NCBI GenBank assembly: GCA_022885665.1
Contig: JAGQDJ010000072.1
Span: forward strand, 186,001-250,000
DNA length: 64,000 nucleotides
Direction of reading: 5' to 3'
DNA from: Triops longicaudatus
Taxonomy: Eukaryota; Arthropoda; Branchiopoda; Notostraca; Triopsidae
In this document: positions 35,201 through 50,200 of the stretch, in pieces
Layout of the letters: every line of letters starts with the position of its first letter
Numbering within the stretch: the first letter of the stretch is position 1
The notes under the pieces: model-generated
What the model was told of the DNA's origin: nothing
The model's database searches: none
Seen by the model: the letters and a program-made list of their open reading frames with translations, nothing else
Made by a program: the position numbers and the translations under genes

Positions 35201-38200
35201 GTTGACGGAATACTTTGCAGAAAATAGACTTGGCGCTGCAGACCGGATATGTTTCTGAAATTAATTGAATTTTGCAAAAATTTTGTAGAAATACACTTGA
35301 TGTTTTAGAAGTGTAAACGCAAGTGTTCTGTCTATATAAAAGGCCAAATTTTAGTGTGGCTTTGACATTGTTTTACATGCTGATATTGCGAGTAAGTTTG
35401 CAAAACCGCTAGGAAATTTTGTACCTTCTATTGCTCTCTCTCTCTCTTTCGAAATAAACTTAATATTTTTTTCTTTTATCCGCGTAGTGGTAATTGAGCA
35501 CCATACGAAATACGCGGTACATCATTCTACAGTACGTCAAAGGCATATTTCTGAACAATAGAAAATGTGACAATTTCTTATTCATTGTTCGTAACGACGT
35601 TGTGCAAGCACAAATACGGGATTATGGATTCTGAAGTGGTTTTATTTGTCTGCATCCGGTGGATTTCTTTAGCATTTCTGTCGTTTCCCTTTCCTTTTGA
35701 CATGTGTTATCCCAAGCGCGAATTACAACACAGCGAATGATACCCTTGCGAAAAATCTCTGACGTCATCCGTCTTGTCAAAATATAAAAAAATGAGAGCA
35801 AAAAAAACACCGTCATAAATTCTGGTCTTTTATGCGTACGAACCCGTTTTGGGTAAACGTTCAGATCTATTCCGTCTCACATACTTGTCCACGATCTGTG
35901 TTGAAAACGGCCAAGAATTCTTTTCTTTTTGCTGGTTTCTCCGCGAATTTGAGAGAACGTGTCGATAAATGACGAAATTATGAAAATATCTTGTATAGCC
36001 AGAGGCTTTGAAGCGTATAGCGTTGTTTTGTCGGCACGCTTGGGGTAAATACAAAAGTACGATGGCCGAACAATCGACAGGAAGCAAAACAATGCTTGCA
36101 ACAACGCCATTCTTTTCGTGTCTGACATTCATTATCTGAAACTGAAAGCTATCGACGGAGAAATTGCGCTGTTTACGTTACAGAGCACGTTATTTCTGTC
36201 TCCGTGTTGCTCATTACCAATCCGGAAAGTATGGACGTCTTTTTCTCTCTTTTTTGTGAGTTTGCCAGTCAACAATACATGGAGTACCCGGTCACTTGAT
36301 CATAATTAAAGGTTGACGTGGCTAGTTTCGACCGTTTCTTACAGGGCGGATTTTACCGACCGAAACGCAGATGGTTGCGGAAACTAGGTTACTTTATTAA
36401 CGATTCTTTGACGCAAACAAGACGAACGATCCTTTACGTAACTGGTCCAAGACAGGCGAGAATGTTAACAGCTCCAAGATTTTTTCTTTTCTTTATCTTG
36501 CGAATGGAGCTCGTTCTGTCGGAAAGGTGGTTACGGTTGGACTTCTTGATGAGGGACAATGGTGTAAAGAAGTTTAGAAAGATGTAATATGAATCCATTT
36601 TTTGCGTGTAGTTTTTTTTTTATTTTTTATTTATTTATTTTTTTTTATTTATTTATTTATTTTTTTTTTTTTTTTTTTTTTTGGTGAGGGGAGTTGTGTA
36701 GCGGTTTACTTTTTTCATAGAGAACGTTAGTTTTTGACTTTTGTTATTGTGGGAGTCCGCGAATTTCCTCTCGTAATTCAAAGTCGAGAGGGCAGAAGTT
36801 TTATGGAGCTTTCAACGACATCTGTTTTTGAGAGGATTGTGGAGCTTTCGCTGAGACCTGTCCAACACTTGAACAGAAGCGTACCAAAAGTAATTCTTGC
36901 CGGAAGAACCTCTTACAACCAGCCTACCTAAGGTACAATGCGCGTAAATTAGCAAAATGTAAAAATACCGCAGTTCATTTGAATTAGAAATTACGAGAAG
37001 AGGTTTGATTTAGTTTCTAAAGAGAAAAGTGGGTTTAAAAGTGCCCATTATTAGATAGAAAATGTCAAGCCTATTTTCTCTGTTTTATTGAATGTTGTAT
37101 TTAATATAAGTTAGTTATCTTTGCCAACAGAAATTTGGCAAACGTAGGTAACGCGTTTGTTTCCTGCTTTGCGCTGTGGCGAAATAAGATTGTGTTGTTG
37201 TCGTTTGTGGGTCAATACGAAACTTTGGAAAACTGTCCAACTTAAGACCCGCACCGGTTGGTACCAAATGCACTTTATGAGTGTCAAAGCTTTCGCGAAA
37301 TTTCTGAAATACAACCGTAAATGGCGCTCAAATAATACAGTATCAGCTATCATATAACAGAGTCGGTAGAAGCTACAAGTCACTGTGGAGACTTTTGGCT
37401 AACCCTGTATTTTGCTTTTGAAGCCCGTGGCCAGCAAATTCTGGATAAATTCCAAGAACGTTAGCTGGACTTTGAAGATTACAGCCGAAAATACATGTTT
37501 TCCTGAGTACTATTTTCTAAAAAGTTGTGGGGCGGTATGATTGAGAAAGGAGAGAGGTATGTGAGCTATTGATGCGTCTTCGTTAAGATACTTCTTATGC
37601 ATAATTGGGTAGGAATAAATAAGCTTGAGGCCAAATTAAAGTCGGTTAGGAAGGCAGGAACCCTGTCAGGGAGAGAAAGTAAGCCAGCACTCTGTCTAAG
37701 TTATAGTCGATTACTAGTTTTGTGTCCACCTAATCCATTTCCAGACTTCTTGCTTGTCAAACTGAATGCTATCTCCCGCTCGCTTACCGCACGAGCATAG
37801 CCTTCGACGTCACTAGCACTTTCAGTAAAGGCCTAGAAAGTTCTATTACTTGAAGGTTACTTGCGCAATGCTAGCGACTTTTTTGGTGCCCAAGCTGGCT
37901 AATCGTTAATAGTGTGGGGTTCACGAAGTAATGATTACTCATGGCGCTACCCTTGCAGCTCGCATTAGAAACTTGTTAATAATGAAGTATTCAAATCCAA
38001 AAAGTGTACCGAGTTTCTCAAGTTTTCCAACGTCTCCATTAAATCGTACAGTACTTTAACAGTCAGTACAGAATGATGTTCCTGGCATGATTTTTCACAT
38101 GGTTTATTCTATTAGTGTTATAATGTACTGAATACAGTAGCGTCTCAAAACGACCTCTTTTGTAGCAAGTTATCGCCATTAGGGCATTGTAAGGTTCCAA

Positions 38201-41200
38201 TGTATACAAATTCATACCGAAAAGCCTGATATAATGAGCTTCAGGGTATACCGAACATTTTTCCTTTTTCTAGTAAGTTCGTTGTAACGAGATTCTTTGT
38301 CGAAGAAACAAGAAACTCGGACAGTTTTCATGAAAATCCGGTCCGTTTTCATTCAGTAAATTTCGTTCTAGTGGACCCCTTTTTAACGAACTTTTAGACG
38401 GATTTGAAGGTCCCATATGTAAATATATAGAAAAGTCGGCCTATACGTTACATTTCAGATATACCAAAGACCCTGTGTTCCCAATGAGTCCGTTATAACG
38501 AGGTTGTAGTACAAAAGAACATATGTCGTTGTCATGTTTATCCAGTAACTGAAAACAAAAAAAAAACATTTTTTTTTTATAAATTACTAAAGTAATAAAA
38601 TCCTGGCGGAATAAATTACTCTTATTAATAAAATACTCTTAATGATCTTCTATGGTCAAAACTATGAAGTCGGAAAATATTGAGAAATTTTATACATTTC
38701 CTTAAGTTAAAATACAAAATAAATACCAAAGACACCTAAAATGCACAATAAAATTCTCATCTCTTTTAAGGAAACAAATTCAAACGTAAAAAAGTTAATT
38801 AAGAAAAAGTTTCGAATCAGTATATTTATTTCTGTCGACATGGTTACTCTTACGAATCCGAAGAACAAGTCTGACGAATCCGAAGAACAAAGCTTCGGTA
38901 ATAGTTGATTCATGTTCGAACGGTTGTGAAAGCTTTGTAGTAGAAACATGAATTCCTGCCAAAACTAGATAGCCGCTCCAGTTTTCGCCATCATTAACTT
39001 TCGTTTCTTTTATTGGCTATAGTAGGCATTCCGGCAGAAATAGTGGTCTTGGCAGACCAAGAGCAGCACGACGACCATCAAATCCGCAGCAGCAAAGATG
39101 GCAGTAGCAGCGGCCCATACTTGGATCAGAACGTCAGTGATAACGTGGTTATTGCACAAGTGGGACATTCCGCTTTCCTCAAGTGCACCATATACGAACT
39201 CGGCGAGCAGACGGTAAAATCTATATCTATAACTTTCCTATATTTCTTGGTGAGTTGGAGAATCAACTTTTTCCTCGCCACCTTTTTTCCACCTCCGTTC
39301 GCCTACCGGTTTCACTAGGTCAGCCACTAGTGACTTTTTAACTTTCTTTGCCGTCTTGGGATGAAAACCTTTTTTCCCCTCTTGTGTAACCTCCGACTTT
39401 GTTAATGGAGCGTAATCCAGTTGGGCCATGGGGAAACAAAGGATTTTTTGTCTGTGTCGTCTCGGAAACTTCAGTCTTTTTACGGTGTCGTTCAAGTGAC
39501 GATTTGCATAGCCCCTCCTTCCTCAACAATATTACCAAAAAAAGGAAGCAATATGAGTTATTGGCTTTGTTTCTCTACTTTTTCCACTTTGCCCTGCTTT
39601 TTATGTCTTGGCTCGGCCATGTGGACATGTAGCAAAAAGGTTAACTTATTTGTGGGTCACAAGGAGTCAAACTTGGTTTTTATTATCCAGGATGGAAAGG
39701 GCATGAAAGAGGGTAAAAGGCAGCTCTAAAAACCGCCAAGTAATTTGCATTAGAAAAGAGAATAGTTTTACAGGCGATCCGAAGTGGTCATAAAATAGTG
39801 AATTTATCGTTGGAAATGATGTTTCAGCTTCTCAGTTGAAAACGTGGTCCTCGAAAAGGGGAGGAGGAGGAAGGGGAAAAGAGAGGAATAAGGCGTGATT
39901 GCCGTTTTCTTGTGGAGTAGGCTCATCCTAGATTTATGAGGAGCGATAGGGGACATAGACCATTTTTTCCATCTTTTCGCTGATCTGGAGAAATAGTAAC
40001 AAATTGAGGGAGATGGAAACTCTAAATGTTAAATGTTGGGTAGTAATTTCGGTTTCGTTAGATTTTTCCCCGTTTCTAAATGCTTTTCGGGAACGATTTT
40101 CTGCGAGAAATGACACGTAGTAGTAGAAAATAGAAAAAAATGAATAGGAGAAAAAGTCACCAGTGAAAACGTTCCGTTTACTAAGTGTAATGTTTATGTC
40201 TTCATTGATCGGGAAAGAGGAAGCCTTAGCAAAGGACCTACCGATGGGTCATTGTAACACCCTATAAAAGGTCTACTGTTTATTGGAAGAGATGGGATGA
40301 CTCTTTGGAAAACAATCTGACACCCTTCGGGGAAACCCACCGAAGTCTGATAGATCGGTGATGATGTGGGATTGTCGGGTATGTAACTTTGGGGTTGGGA
40401 CACGGGGGGAGAAATGCTATGCGCTTTTTGGGTTTTCAAATGGATTGCGCAAGAAAAAAATAGAAAAAAATATTAGTTTTTCATCAATTGGCTTGCTAAA
40501 AGCTTTCCCGTGAATTGCTTTATAGATGACAGCGCGGAAGGCTTATGTACCCCGGGGCAAAGTTCGAAACTGGGTGATCCTATAACTTCACAAGACTTAG
40601 TATTCGGTAACAAAGACCTTGCATGTCTAAATTCTTCTGTTACACGACATTCAAGATCCCAATAATTAATTTACGAGCTGTCTACCTACACTTGCTTCGG
40701 GTACATTATGCTCATCTTTCAACGATGTCAGATTGCGAAAGGCGCAATTGTACATTTGAGGCCTGTTTTCTTATTTAATGACGCGTCATTCCTGAAATTG
40801 CGTAGGGACAGTGGGGTTTCGATAGCGCACTTACTTGCACGAAATAATGTGTTCGCCGTGAGAGATACTGCACGTTTACTGTATTTCTGCTGGCAGCATT
40901 CAAATTTTCTTTAAATCTACCCAAATCGCGAAATTTAAGTAAAAATTGTCGTGGTGCTTCAAAATTGATACAGTAAAGACATTGTAGATTTCTGATAATT
41001 GACCATTTAATTCTTTGTGTTCCAAAAGCGTCAAAATGCAATACTTTTTGCTTAACTAATTTTTGAACGCAAGTTACCAGTGTAATTATTCATAATTTTA
41101 CTGTGCTGTGCACTTTTTGCCGTAATTATGCGATGTTAATTATAGCTGTTACTAAGATAGCCTAAAAACAGTTCAGCAGTCAAGTAAATGTCAGCCAGTC

Positions 41201-44200
41201 GCTCTAATTAAGACAAAGAACAAATGTGGCACCTAAAAAGCAAAGTTTTTAGCGTGACTGCAATAAAAGTAATTTTCTTTAGCGTCCATCATGAGTTGTA
41301 ATTTTGGTCGTAAATTAATTCGGATTTGATGTACGCAAGTCCGTCGTAAGTTAAAAGTACTGCAAGTCAAGTGTCAAGCTTCGCTGTGCGTGTGAAGTGT
41401 GTTCTGTTTGCTGCGAGCTGAAACTAGAAGCGTGTTAGGTACGAGTATGGAAATTTGTTGTTTGCGAACAGCTTGCGTGCTCAGCCAACGCGGTATTTTC
41501 AAGTGTCAAAAGACGGTCGCGCGTCAACCACTCTCAATGCGAACGTGCTACCGTGGAACCGCGTATTGCACAGCGCCGTTCGCCTTAATCTCACACAAGC
41601 ATTACGCTCCCTCCACCCTTTTCCCTAGAAAACTCTTTAACCGAAAGTCTTATCGCAATACGGCCATGTCCAAACTTTGTTGTCATTAATAATATTACTT
41701 AACAAAATGTTTCTTCGTTATCGGAAGTCCCAAGTCTGTGATGGAAAGAAAATGCTTGCTACTTTTCCTTAACAACGACGTAGCTAACGCCGTGCGTGAT
41801 CATTGTTATTAGGTCCCTTATAGTCATAAAACGTATTAACGGAAGTACGCCGGAAACAGGGGATATATTGCTGCGAATAGAGTTACGCAGGTCGCAAGTG
41901 TAAAGCTCATTTTATGTCATTATTTGACGCTTAATGGAAGCGTGTGTCCGTTGATTAAAGCGGTCTTTTTTTTTAAACTATGCTTAGTAATTTAAAACAA
42001 ATTCAAGCTTTAATATGCGAGTAGAGTAAAATCTCGCCATAAGGTAAATACAGGGAATGAAGAAATTGTCCGTTATAGCCGTTTGTATGGAATAGCCAGT
42101 ATTGCAAAAATGTTTATATTTGGCTGAAATATGGAATTGTACACAATAGCTCACTTTTCGTCACAACCGGTGTGCGTTGTAGCGACATTTCATACATAGC
42201 AAAGCAGCTAGCTGGAATCGAAGTTCTTTAGTCGTATTCTGAGTACTGTCATTTACAGTAGCCATTTTTTCGCAGTCCCTCTCTGCGTCGTGGGTTAGTT
42301 TATCTTTTCGATGAATATGTGAACGATTCTTCTTCCTTTGCTTAATTTAATACTGTCGCTGCGGTGAAATTCTCCGCAAGCGCCGCATAACAAATTAGAA
42401 GTCGTTTCAACAAACTTCTCGGAACTTTCGGATTCCCTATAACCCGTAATGAGCAACAAGCTTTTAAACACGCCGAAACAGGTACACTTTGTCTAATCTC
42501 CTAACGTAGTGCGCAGACGTAATTATTTTGGGCCCTTTTCCAACACACGATGACGTAATTCCGTAACGACCTTGTTGCCATTTTACACTGTATAATAATC
42601 TGCGCCGTTATACTTTCTAGCGAGGTTGTCATTAGAAATTCAGGTATACTGATATTGCTGCAGTCATTTTCAATGCCTAATTCACCTATTTCTAGCGTAC
42701 CTTATTTCTTCACGTAACCTTGTCGTCTGTCGCAGCATAGACATTTTCGAAGGAAACATGCTTTGCGTGTCGTTCTGCGGGATTTCTAATTATTTCTGTA
42801 TAATGTTGGGCTCTGAACCCGTTTCACTTATTATCTTGCTAATTACCGTTGTTAGCTGTGTTGTACTGCAGATATTAAGGTCTACGAAATGAAAGATTTC
42901 ATCTCAAATTACGAGTCAACTGCGTGGAAAGCTAGAATTTTCCAACACTTGAACACCTTTAAGGGAAAATTAATTCAGCACTCAGTGTGTCTTGTTTTTG
43001 GCAATAAGTGGCTAGAATTTATAGCTTAAAAGGAAGTAAGTTATTGGCACGCTTTTTTGCTCGTAAATCTCGCGAGTAACTTCCAGCTTTTATGAAACCT
43101 ATCCTAAAGCTCTTTTGTTCGCTAATTGGAGCTTTCTGCTTCTTTGACTCAACTCCTCTTTTGAAACAAATCATTTCTGCTAAAGACATTTCCTCGAGTT
43201 AAAAGCACTCGCTGTAAAACCTCCAACCTTAACTACAAGTAAAACCATATATTAAAAAAAGGAATGTATTAATTGCAATAAAGCTTTAATAATTGTTAGA
43301 ATACTGGAAAAGTAATTACGACAAAGAGCTGAATTGTCCGTATTTTCGACCACTCAACAACTGAACGAATGTCATAGCAACGTCTTTTATTTTTTTTATT
43401 TCCTTTTTATTTCGAAATCACTTTTTTCTATTGTGCATTTCTTTTTCTCGCAGGTGTCTTGGGTAAGACGTCGAGATTGGCATATTTTGACATCGGGGCG
43501 ACACGTGTACACAGCGGATGAACGATTCCAGGTTTTTCACACCGACGGTTCAGATGATTGGATCCTGCAGATCCAGTACGTCCAAGAGCGAGATGCGGGG
43601 ACATATTTGTGCCAGGTATGGTATTTCTTCATAGCGTCTGCCCCTCCATCTTCCTTTTTTTTCTAAATCCCCTTAAACCCAACTTAGCACAGAAATATCT
43701 TTAGAACGAAATCTCTTCCCAGTACAGCATTGTGGATCAAAATTTTCCTGACAAAAATTTTCCTGACAAAAAAAGCTTTTGCTGTTGTTTCCCTCTAAGT
43801 GTTCTGGAATAACCACAGGGATTCAACTTTCTTGGAAAGTAAACAAGAAAAGGCCAAGAGTTAGAGTCAAGTTTCATGTTTAGGCTCCAGTAAGTCTTTG
43901 CCGCGAACTTCTTGTGCATGAACGCATAGTAATTCCAACCATAGTCCAGTGTTGTGTCTCTTTCCGGTAGTATTACTGCAGAGTGAAAAAAGACGCTTGA
44001 TTTTAGTAGAGGGGACGAGAAAAAGAACTAGTACAGGGAAGGGTCCATGTGTTTTAAAAGAAAGAAGAGCTAAGGGAACCCTGAACGGAGGGAAATGTGG
44101 GCATTTTTTTCCCGCAAGTTGACGGACCTGGACCAGATGGTTTCCTTATTGACTTTCAAACAAGAGTAGTCCGTGGGACCCTTTAACCGTATATGAGCAT

Positions 44201-47200
44201 TCTTGGGAGCTTTTTGATAGCTTCGCGACGATAGTCGTAGCTACTCCGAAATGGAGAAGTTCAATAGCTGGACGCTAGTCCGCTTGCTTTTCTTTACAGT
44301 GATAAAAAAAAGGCAAACGGATAAGGGGAAATTCAATTTTAAAACATTGATTTTCTTATGGTAGCGGGGCACTTCTTATGACTATGAAACAAGAGGCTTT
44401 TCTGCAGCAATTAATTATTTTTCTAGAGATTTATCTAGCCTCGTTTTGTTTTTGAGGAAGGTAACTTGCAACGTTCTTTTTTGCGTGATTCTTGAAGTTG
44501 CAAATTAGCGAGATATTCTACCTTCTTTTTCACCGGGGATTTTAATAAAGGGAAGTAATTGCCGTTGCTACTGGATTTTATATGCGCTGGAACATGATGA
44601 AAAAGTATCCTAAATCTGGCAACCTGGCGATATATTTCTGTCGTTGAAGTAGTTCAAGTGAGTCACTGAGAATCCAATTACACGTTGTTAAGACGGTGGA
44701 CGTTTTTTCCCCGAGCTCGACAGACTAACTGGCAGCGATTTTAGACGTTCGCTATGCAATCGGGCTGCGAAGCTCTTAGTGTGCGTTGATGGGAAACACT
44801 TCCATTTGGGAAAAAAGGGCACGTGAAAAAGGTAATCGGCTCGAGAACATAAATCATGATACGGACCTGTTAGAAGTTTTGATCTAATTTTGATGGAGCA
44901 ACTGAATGGCGTTTTTTCTTTGTTTTGAGGAAAATTATATAAAACGTGACGCGTGCTTTGGACGGTGCTAGAGCTTTTTTTTCAAGCGATAAGTAGTTGC
45001 GCACGGAGCGGAACGTAGTTGAACTTTTTAGAACGAGTTGAAAGTGCCTCATCTGTTGCTGTTGAGTATTCGACAATAAAAAGTATCAGGCTACGTAGTT
45101 GCAAGTTCATAACGATAAAAGTTGGTGCCGTAAAGTCTGCCGTTAATAAAGACCCTTATTTTCTTTGTTCTTTGCACTTACAAGTTACTTCCAAGTCCCG
45201 GGTTTACTCGTTCGTAAACTTGGCTGTATACATGGCCATCGCTGTTGCGCCGAAATGTAGTGTAAAAGCAACTATTTTTCCTTTTCTAATAGTCTGTGAG
45301 AAAAACTCGGAAAAAAAAGCTTATACAACTTTTGCCGCATTTATTTATTTTTGCGGTAGGTGAACAGCGTACTAACAAGTGCAAACAACTTATGTATTTT
45401 TTTTATAAATTACTATTTTTTCTTACCTTGAAAATTGTGGTATTTACTTTACAATATGTATCGTTTATATTTCAGCACCGTGTTCCCAACGTAATCTCTC
45501 TACTGTGGCACTGAATTACCCAGCAAATTCGTTGTAGTAATAGATTCTAATAAAATCTCGTTTCATGTCTGTTTTGCAAAGCTGAAAAGCAAAGAAGTGA
45601 GAATGGACAGCGACTTTTAATTACTTCTGTCCAAAAAGAGTTAAAAAAACATAATGAGAAATAAGAGAACAATAGTCGTTTTTCGTAAAGGTAATATGAA
45701 AGCACCCTTTTTACTTAATTGTAGTCATTAATGTGCATGCCGCTACAGAGCATGGCGAAATGACAAAAACATACGACACGGTTATTGGCAAAACCCTACT
45801 TATTCTAAAAAAGACATAGTTGGAAAACATGGAAACTTACGCAAAAGTATTATAATTCATGAGAAATTATTCAAAACTGTAATTTTTAATTAGTGTTCAA
45901 AAACTAAACGTATAGTCAAATTTCGGTACAATTATTTTTACAAAACATGAAATTATATTTTTAAAAGTCATACGTAATAAAAGAAACGGCAATAAAACGA
46001 GCTCAAGCTGTTTTTAATTTATGGAAAAAGTACATCCGAAAATTAAGAAAAAAATTTAATCATCCATGGAGTAAGAACAACTAAAGTTCTCGTAAGTATT
46101 CAAGTGTCATTATTTTTAGTTACTTCTGGTTTTACAAGGAGCAATTACACAAGTGTTTCAAGCAGTAAAATCAGAGTTACGAATTTGCGCTATCAATTAA
46201 ACGATAGCAAACTAATTGAGGTGAGATAACCAGTGTATTTTAAACAATTGGGAGCACGAGAAGGGCATTATTGGCCCCCTCCCTTAATTTCCCTCCATTT
46301 GCGCTAACAATACACTCGCATTGCGTTGTGGATTCCTCTTTCAGTGTAGTAATTTACGTTGATAAGCACAATATCGTCCCATTAGCCTTTGAACAATGGC
46401 AAGGTATGCTCTATACTTTGCTAGAATACAACACACCTGAGTTTTACAGTAGTTCAGCTATCTTTCGTTTCTGTCGGAGGGACACACTTCCGTGAGAACT
46501 AGCTAATGTATCGATTAGAATCGACAAAAGGAACTTTTCCATCTAAAGCAACTTGACTGTCTGAGTATCTAAGATATATGTAGCCCACTCAGTTAAATAG
46601 AAAGAAAGGCAGTTAAGAGAGGAAAGTTCGAAGCAAAGTTAGGAGATCCTTTCTTAACATTGACGTGCCACCGATTTTTTGCCAATTTGAAACAAAGTTC
46701 ACACCATTTTGCTCCCCTTTTCACTTCATTCGTGGCTAAAAGTAAGAACTGGTCGCTTTTTACTGCTTGATTGCGGAAAGTCCCAATAGCCTCTTCAGAG
46801 TTGCAGCCCAACTTTCAAAACAAGTTGTAGCTACTATGTAGAGTGGAAGAAATTTATTTTGACCCAACAGATGCACTGACCTTAATTCTCCAGATCAGTA
46901 GGCTACGTAATTTATGTTAAAGCGGGGACAAACATAGACCGTTTATGCGCGGGTAGAGTCGTAGATCTGTCGGAATAAACAGACCAATAAGTAATGCAGT
47001 GCGCGGCCCGAAAGCTATTTGCTGTCGGTTTGCTCGGCTTTCCTTGGCATAACAAGCGGTTGTGACTTAAGGCGTACCGTAAATATCCTCAGAAATATTG
47101 ATGCGAATGGTATATATCGGCTTTGATCTTAAGGAGAATTTCCTTTGTCTTTTGTAACAAAACTCTTACAATTTTAGTGTTTCTTTGTTGCAATTGCCGA

Positions 47201-50200
47201 TGATGGGAAGTTTGATCATTTGAAAAGTTTTCTTTTATTTTTTCAAAAATAAGTTTTCATTAACCGTTTGAGGAAGTTATGAAAACAGCAGCAAATTAGT
47301 AGTTTCGATAGTATGAAGTAAACTTTCAAAGGATTGGAATATAAATTCTAATCAGAAACTTATTAGTCATCATATTGATACTCGTATGAATAGCTAGAGC
47401 ATATTTCTTCCGAAGGACTTCAAACTATTTGACAACGTAACTTAACGCGTATTTACAAAAAAAAAAAACAAAAAAAAAAAAAAAAAAAAAAAACTTTCTA
47501 AAGAACTATGTAAAAAATCATATTCTGTTCTCATTGTGTGTAATATTACCAATGAAAATTAAAGAAATTTTTTGCATTCGAATGGATGGTATAGCATTTT
47601 TTATACTAGCGATATTTTTCCCTTTCGTTTTCCGTGTATTTTATCCAGAATATTTAGGCCTCTGAAAAATGTGTTTGAGTAGAGTAGTTAATGTTAGCAT
47701 GGTTATGCGCAGATTTGTGTCAAAATTTAAATAATCATGCTTTAGAAGCAATAAAACGTAAATTGTCTTTGTGATCAAAAGATATTCAGTCCAGCAAGGT
47801 CTCTTTTTCATTACTGAACCCAAACGCTACAATGCTGAGTTATAACGATCGTCATCAGAAGAGTTCCTGCTCATTAATTCGATTCTGACTTTGCTAGCAA
47901 GGGTGGGTGGAAAAGTGGAAGTAATACAGCGTCCGGGGATCATTGTGAATCCTTGATGCGCGTTTCATTACTGCACGGCAGAATGAAGAACCCGAGTGCA
48001 GAAATACGGTCTTCGGCGTGACGCGTAACTAGCGTGTTCATTTGCCCTTCTTGTACTGTAATACGCATCCGTTTACGCATGAAACAATCCTCTCTCATGA
48101 CATGTCCATAACTCACATTCTGTCATATCCGCAATACTCTTCCATTTCCCCTCCGGGGGGGCACGGGTGGGGGGCAACTCATTCCACCCGTTCACAAAGC
48201 CACGTTAACAGTGTTTGTCATCGTGCTTTGTCGTTACTCGAACGCCAGGTCTCCGTTTTAGGTAATCAAACAGCGATAGAAGCCCAAGGACACAGAAATT
48301 GCTTCGTGAACAGTCGTAGAAATGATGTTAGAAATTGGTTGTCGGTACCGATAGAACAAAGCGCGTCCGATTGGCACATGCTCTCGATCTTGTTGTGGTT
48401 TCCAAGGTTTTCGCTGCTTCTTGAGGCAAGAAAAGGAGAAGTGACAGAAATAGGAATTAAATCGTAAGAGCAAAATAAAGTTTCGTGGAGGAGGAAAAAG
48501 TTTCAAGTTTGAGGAAGGAACACAAACATGTGGGCTAATTTCCGTGTTTCCAGCTTCTTATTGTCTGTTCTTGCGTTCTTTTTGTTTCTCTTTGGGGAGA
48601 AAAGACCTTAACGACAAGTTCTGCTTGAGCTCTTGATGCCTTCTGTGCCTTGTCGAGACGAATCTTATCTCGCATACAAGAGTCGGATTAAAAGCTTGAC
48701 TATCTGGACATGGAAATGACTATTGTCCCCTTCTCGTTACTTCCCTTCCTGCGTTTTCTTTAGCGTAAAGTCGTAGCTGTGAAATTTGAAAGTGAATTGA
48801 CTTATCTTTGAATTTGGGGGACGGAGGAAATTTCAAGGGATTTTTTCTCTCTTTTCGCGCAACATTAATTTCAGAAATGAGCTGCTCCGACGAATTTTGT
48901 AGAAAATTAATTTGGGCAGGAAATTGGTGTGTAATTTTTACAAGCTTTCCAGACAAAACTTCGAAATCCTCCTCCGCCCGTCGCATTCAAGTGTAAGCCT
49001 AGCTTTTTCGCTGTTTTAAGCTAGCGACCGCTTGACTTAGACATAACGTTTTTTTTTTTTTCTGTGATGCGAAATTGGTTTGGTAAGCTGTAAAACGGGA
49101 GCTAACAACTTGTACTTGCAATCAAAGATAAGGGTTTTGCTATAAAAGCACTTGTCTTACTGTTATTTTTAGCATTTCCGTACCGTGCTTCTTATCGCAG
49201 TCCGCTTGTACAGAAGTCTTCTGCATAGAGTACGTACTCAGCTTTTCGAAGTACACAAGAATCTGGCTAGCGAATTAGCTTGTTCCCTAATACGTTCGTA
49301 AAGCAAGACTTTCGTAGAATGGTGTTTTAATCCCTGTCGTAAAAAATGCATTAGATTGTTTTCCTGCAAATAGTAGCGTACAACGCTATTCTTTTTCTCG
49401 CAAGTTAATATTGGCGTGAGCATGGCTCGTTGCCACTTCTTTACTGTTTGCATTTTCTGAAATATGCATTTTTAATGAAAATTTATATTGGTTATTATGC
49501 AACATTAATTATATTATAATATATTAAACATTATAATATATTAAACTTTTCCGCATACGGAATGATCTTTTTAATAAAACAGGCAATATTGAGAGATATA
49601 AAGGGTAGTATTTTTTTCAAATGGACAGTGACACTTTTTTCTGAAGGTAAATACTGTGGAAATTGTAGACAATTGTATTTTTACTTTTTTATATATGCAG
49701 CTTTTTTGTAGATTTCGCATGATTTGTGATATGTATTGAATATTTCATTTGTGCAATTGGTGTCATGAAGTTCATGTTTTATTCCAGTTTGACTCTTTAC
49801 AGTGCTTGAAAAGTTTTTCCCACGGATTGCGAAAGCTTTTTGTATTCTTGTGCGTATGTCTGTTTAATGCACACGTTTGGAAGTTTGTCGAGTATTCCTG
49901 GTGAATCACGGATGAATTAAGCTATTGCTTACTCGTGTTTTAATGTGCCTCTTTATGCATCATACTCCATATTGAGGAACCGGGGCTTATTTGAGTTTGT
50001 GCTGATTCCCTATATTGCCCCACTTGAAATGTGTGCTCATGTATGCTGGAGTATTTGTCCAAAAAGGGGTACCGTCTAATGTCTGATAAACACACACGTA
50101 TGGAAAACCGCTTACGGAACACGTAACGAAAAGTGCTGCTTTGCGAAGATCATTGTGTTTTTAGACTTATATCCCAGAAATAATTTCGAAAATCAGCCAG

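Noticed and set aside
48042..48467. Plus-strand frame of 141 codons in dpr intron 3.
   Set aside because: Composition is low-confidence, it contains the G-rich hairpin, and no homolog is recognised; it also lies inside a well-supported intron.
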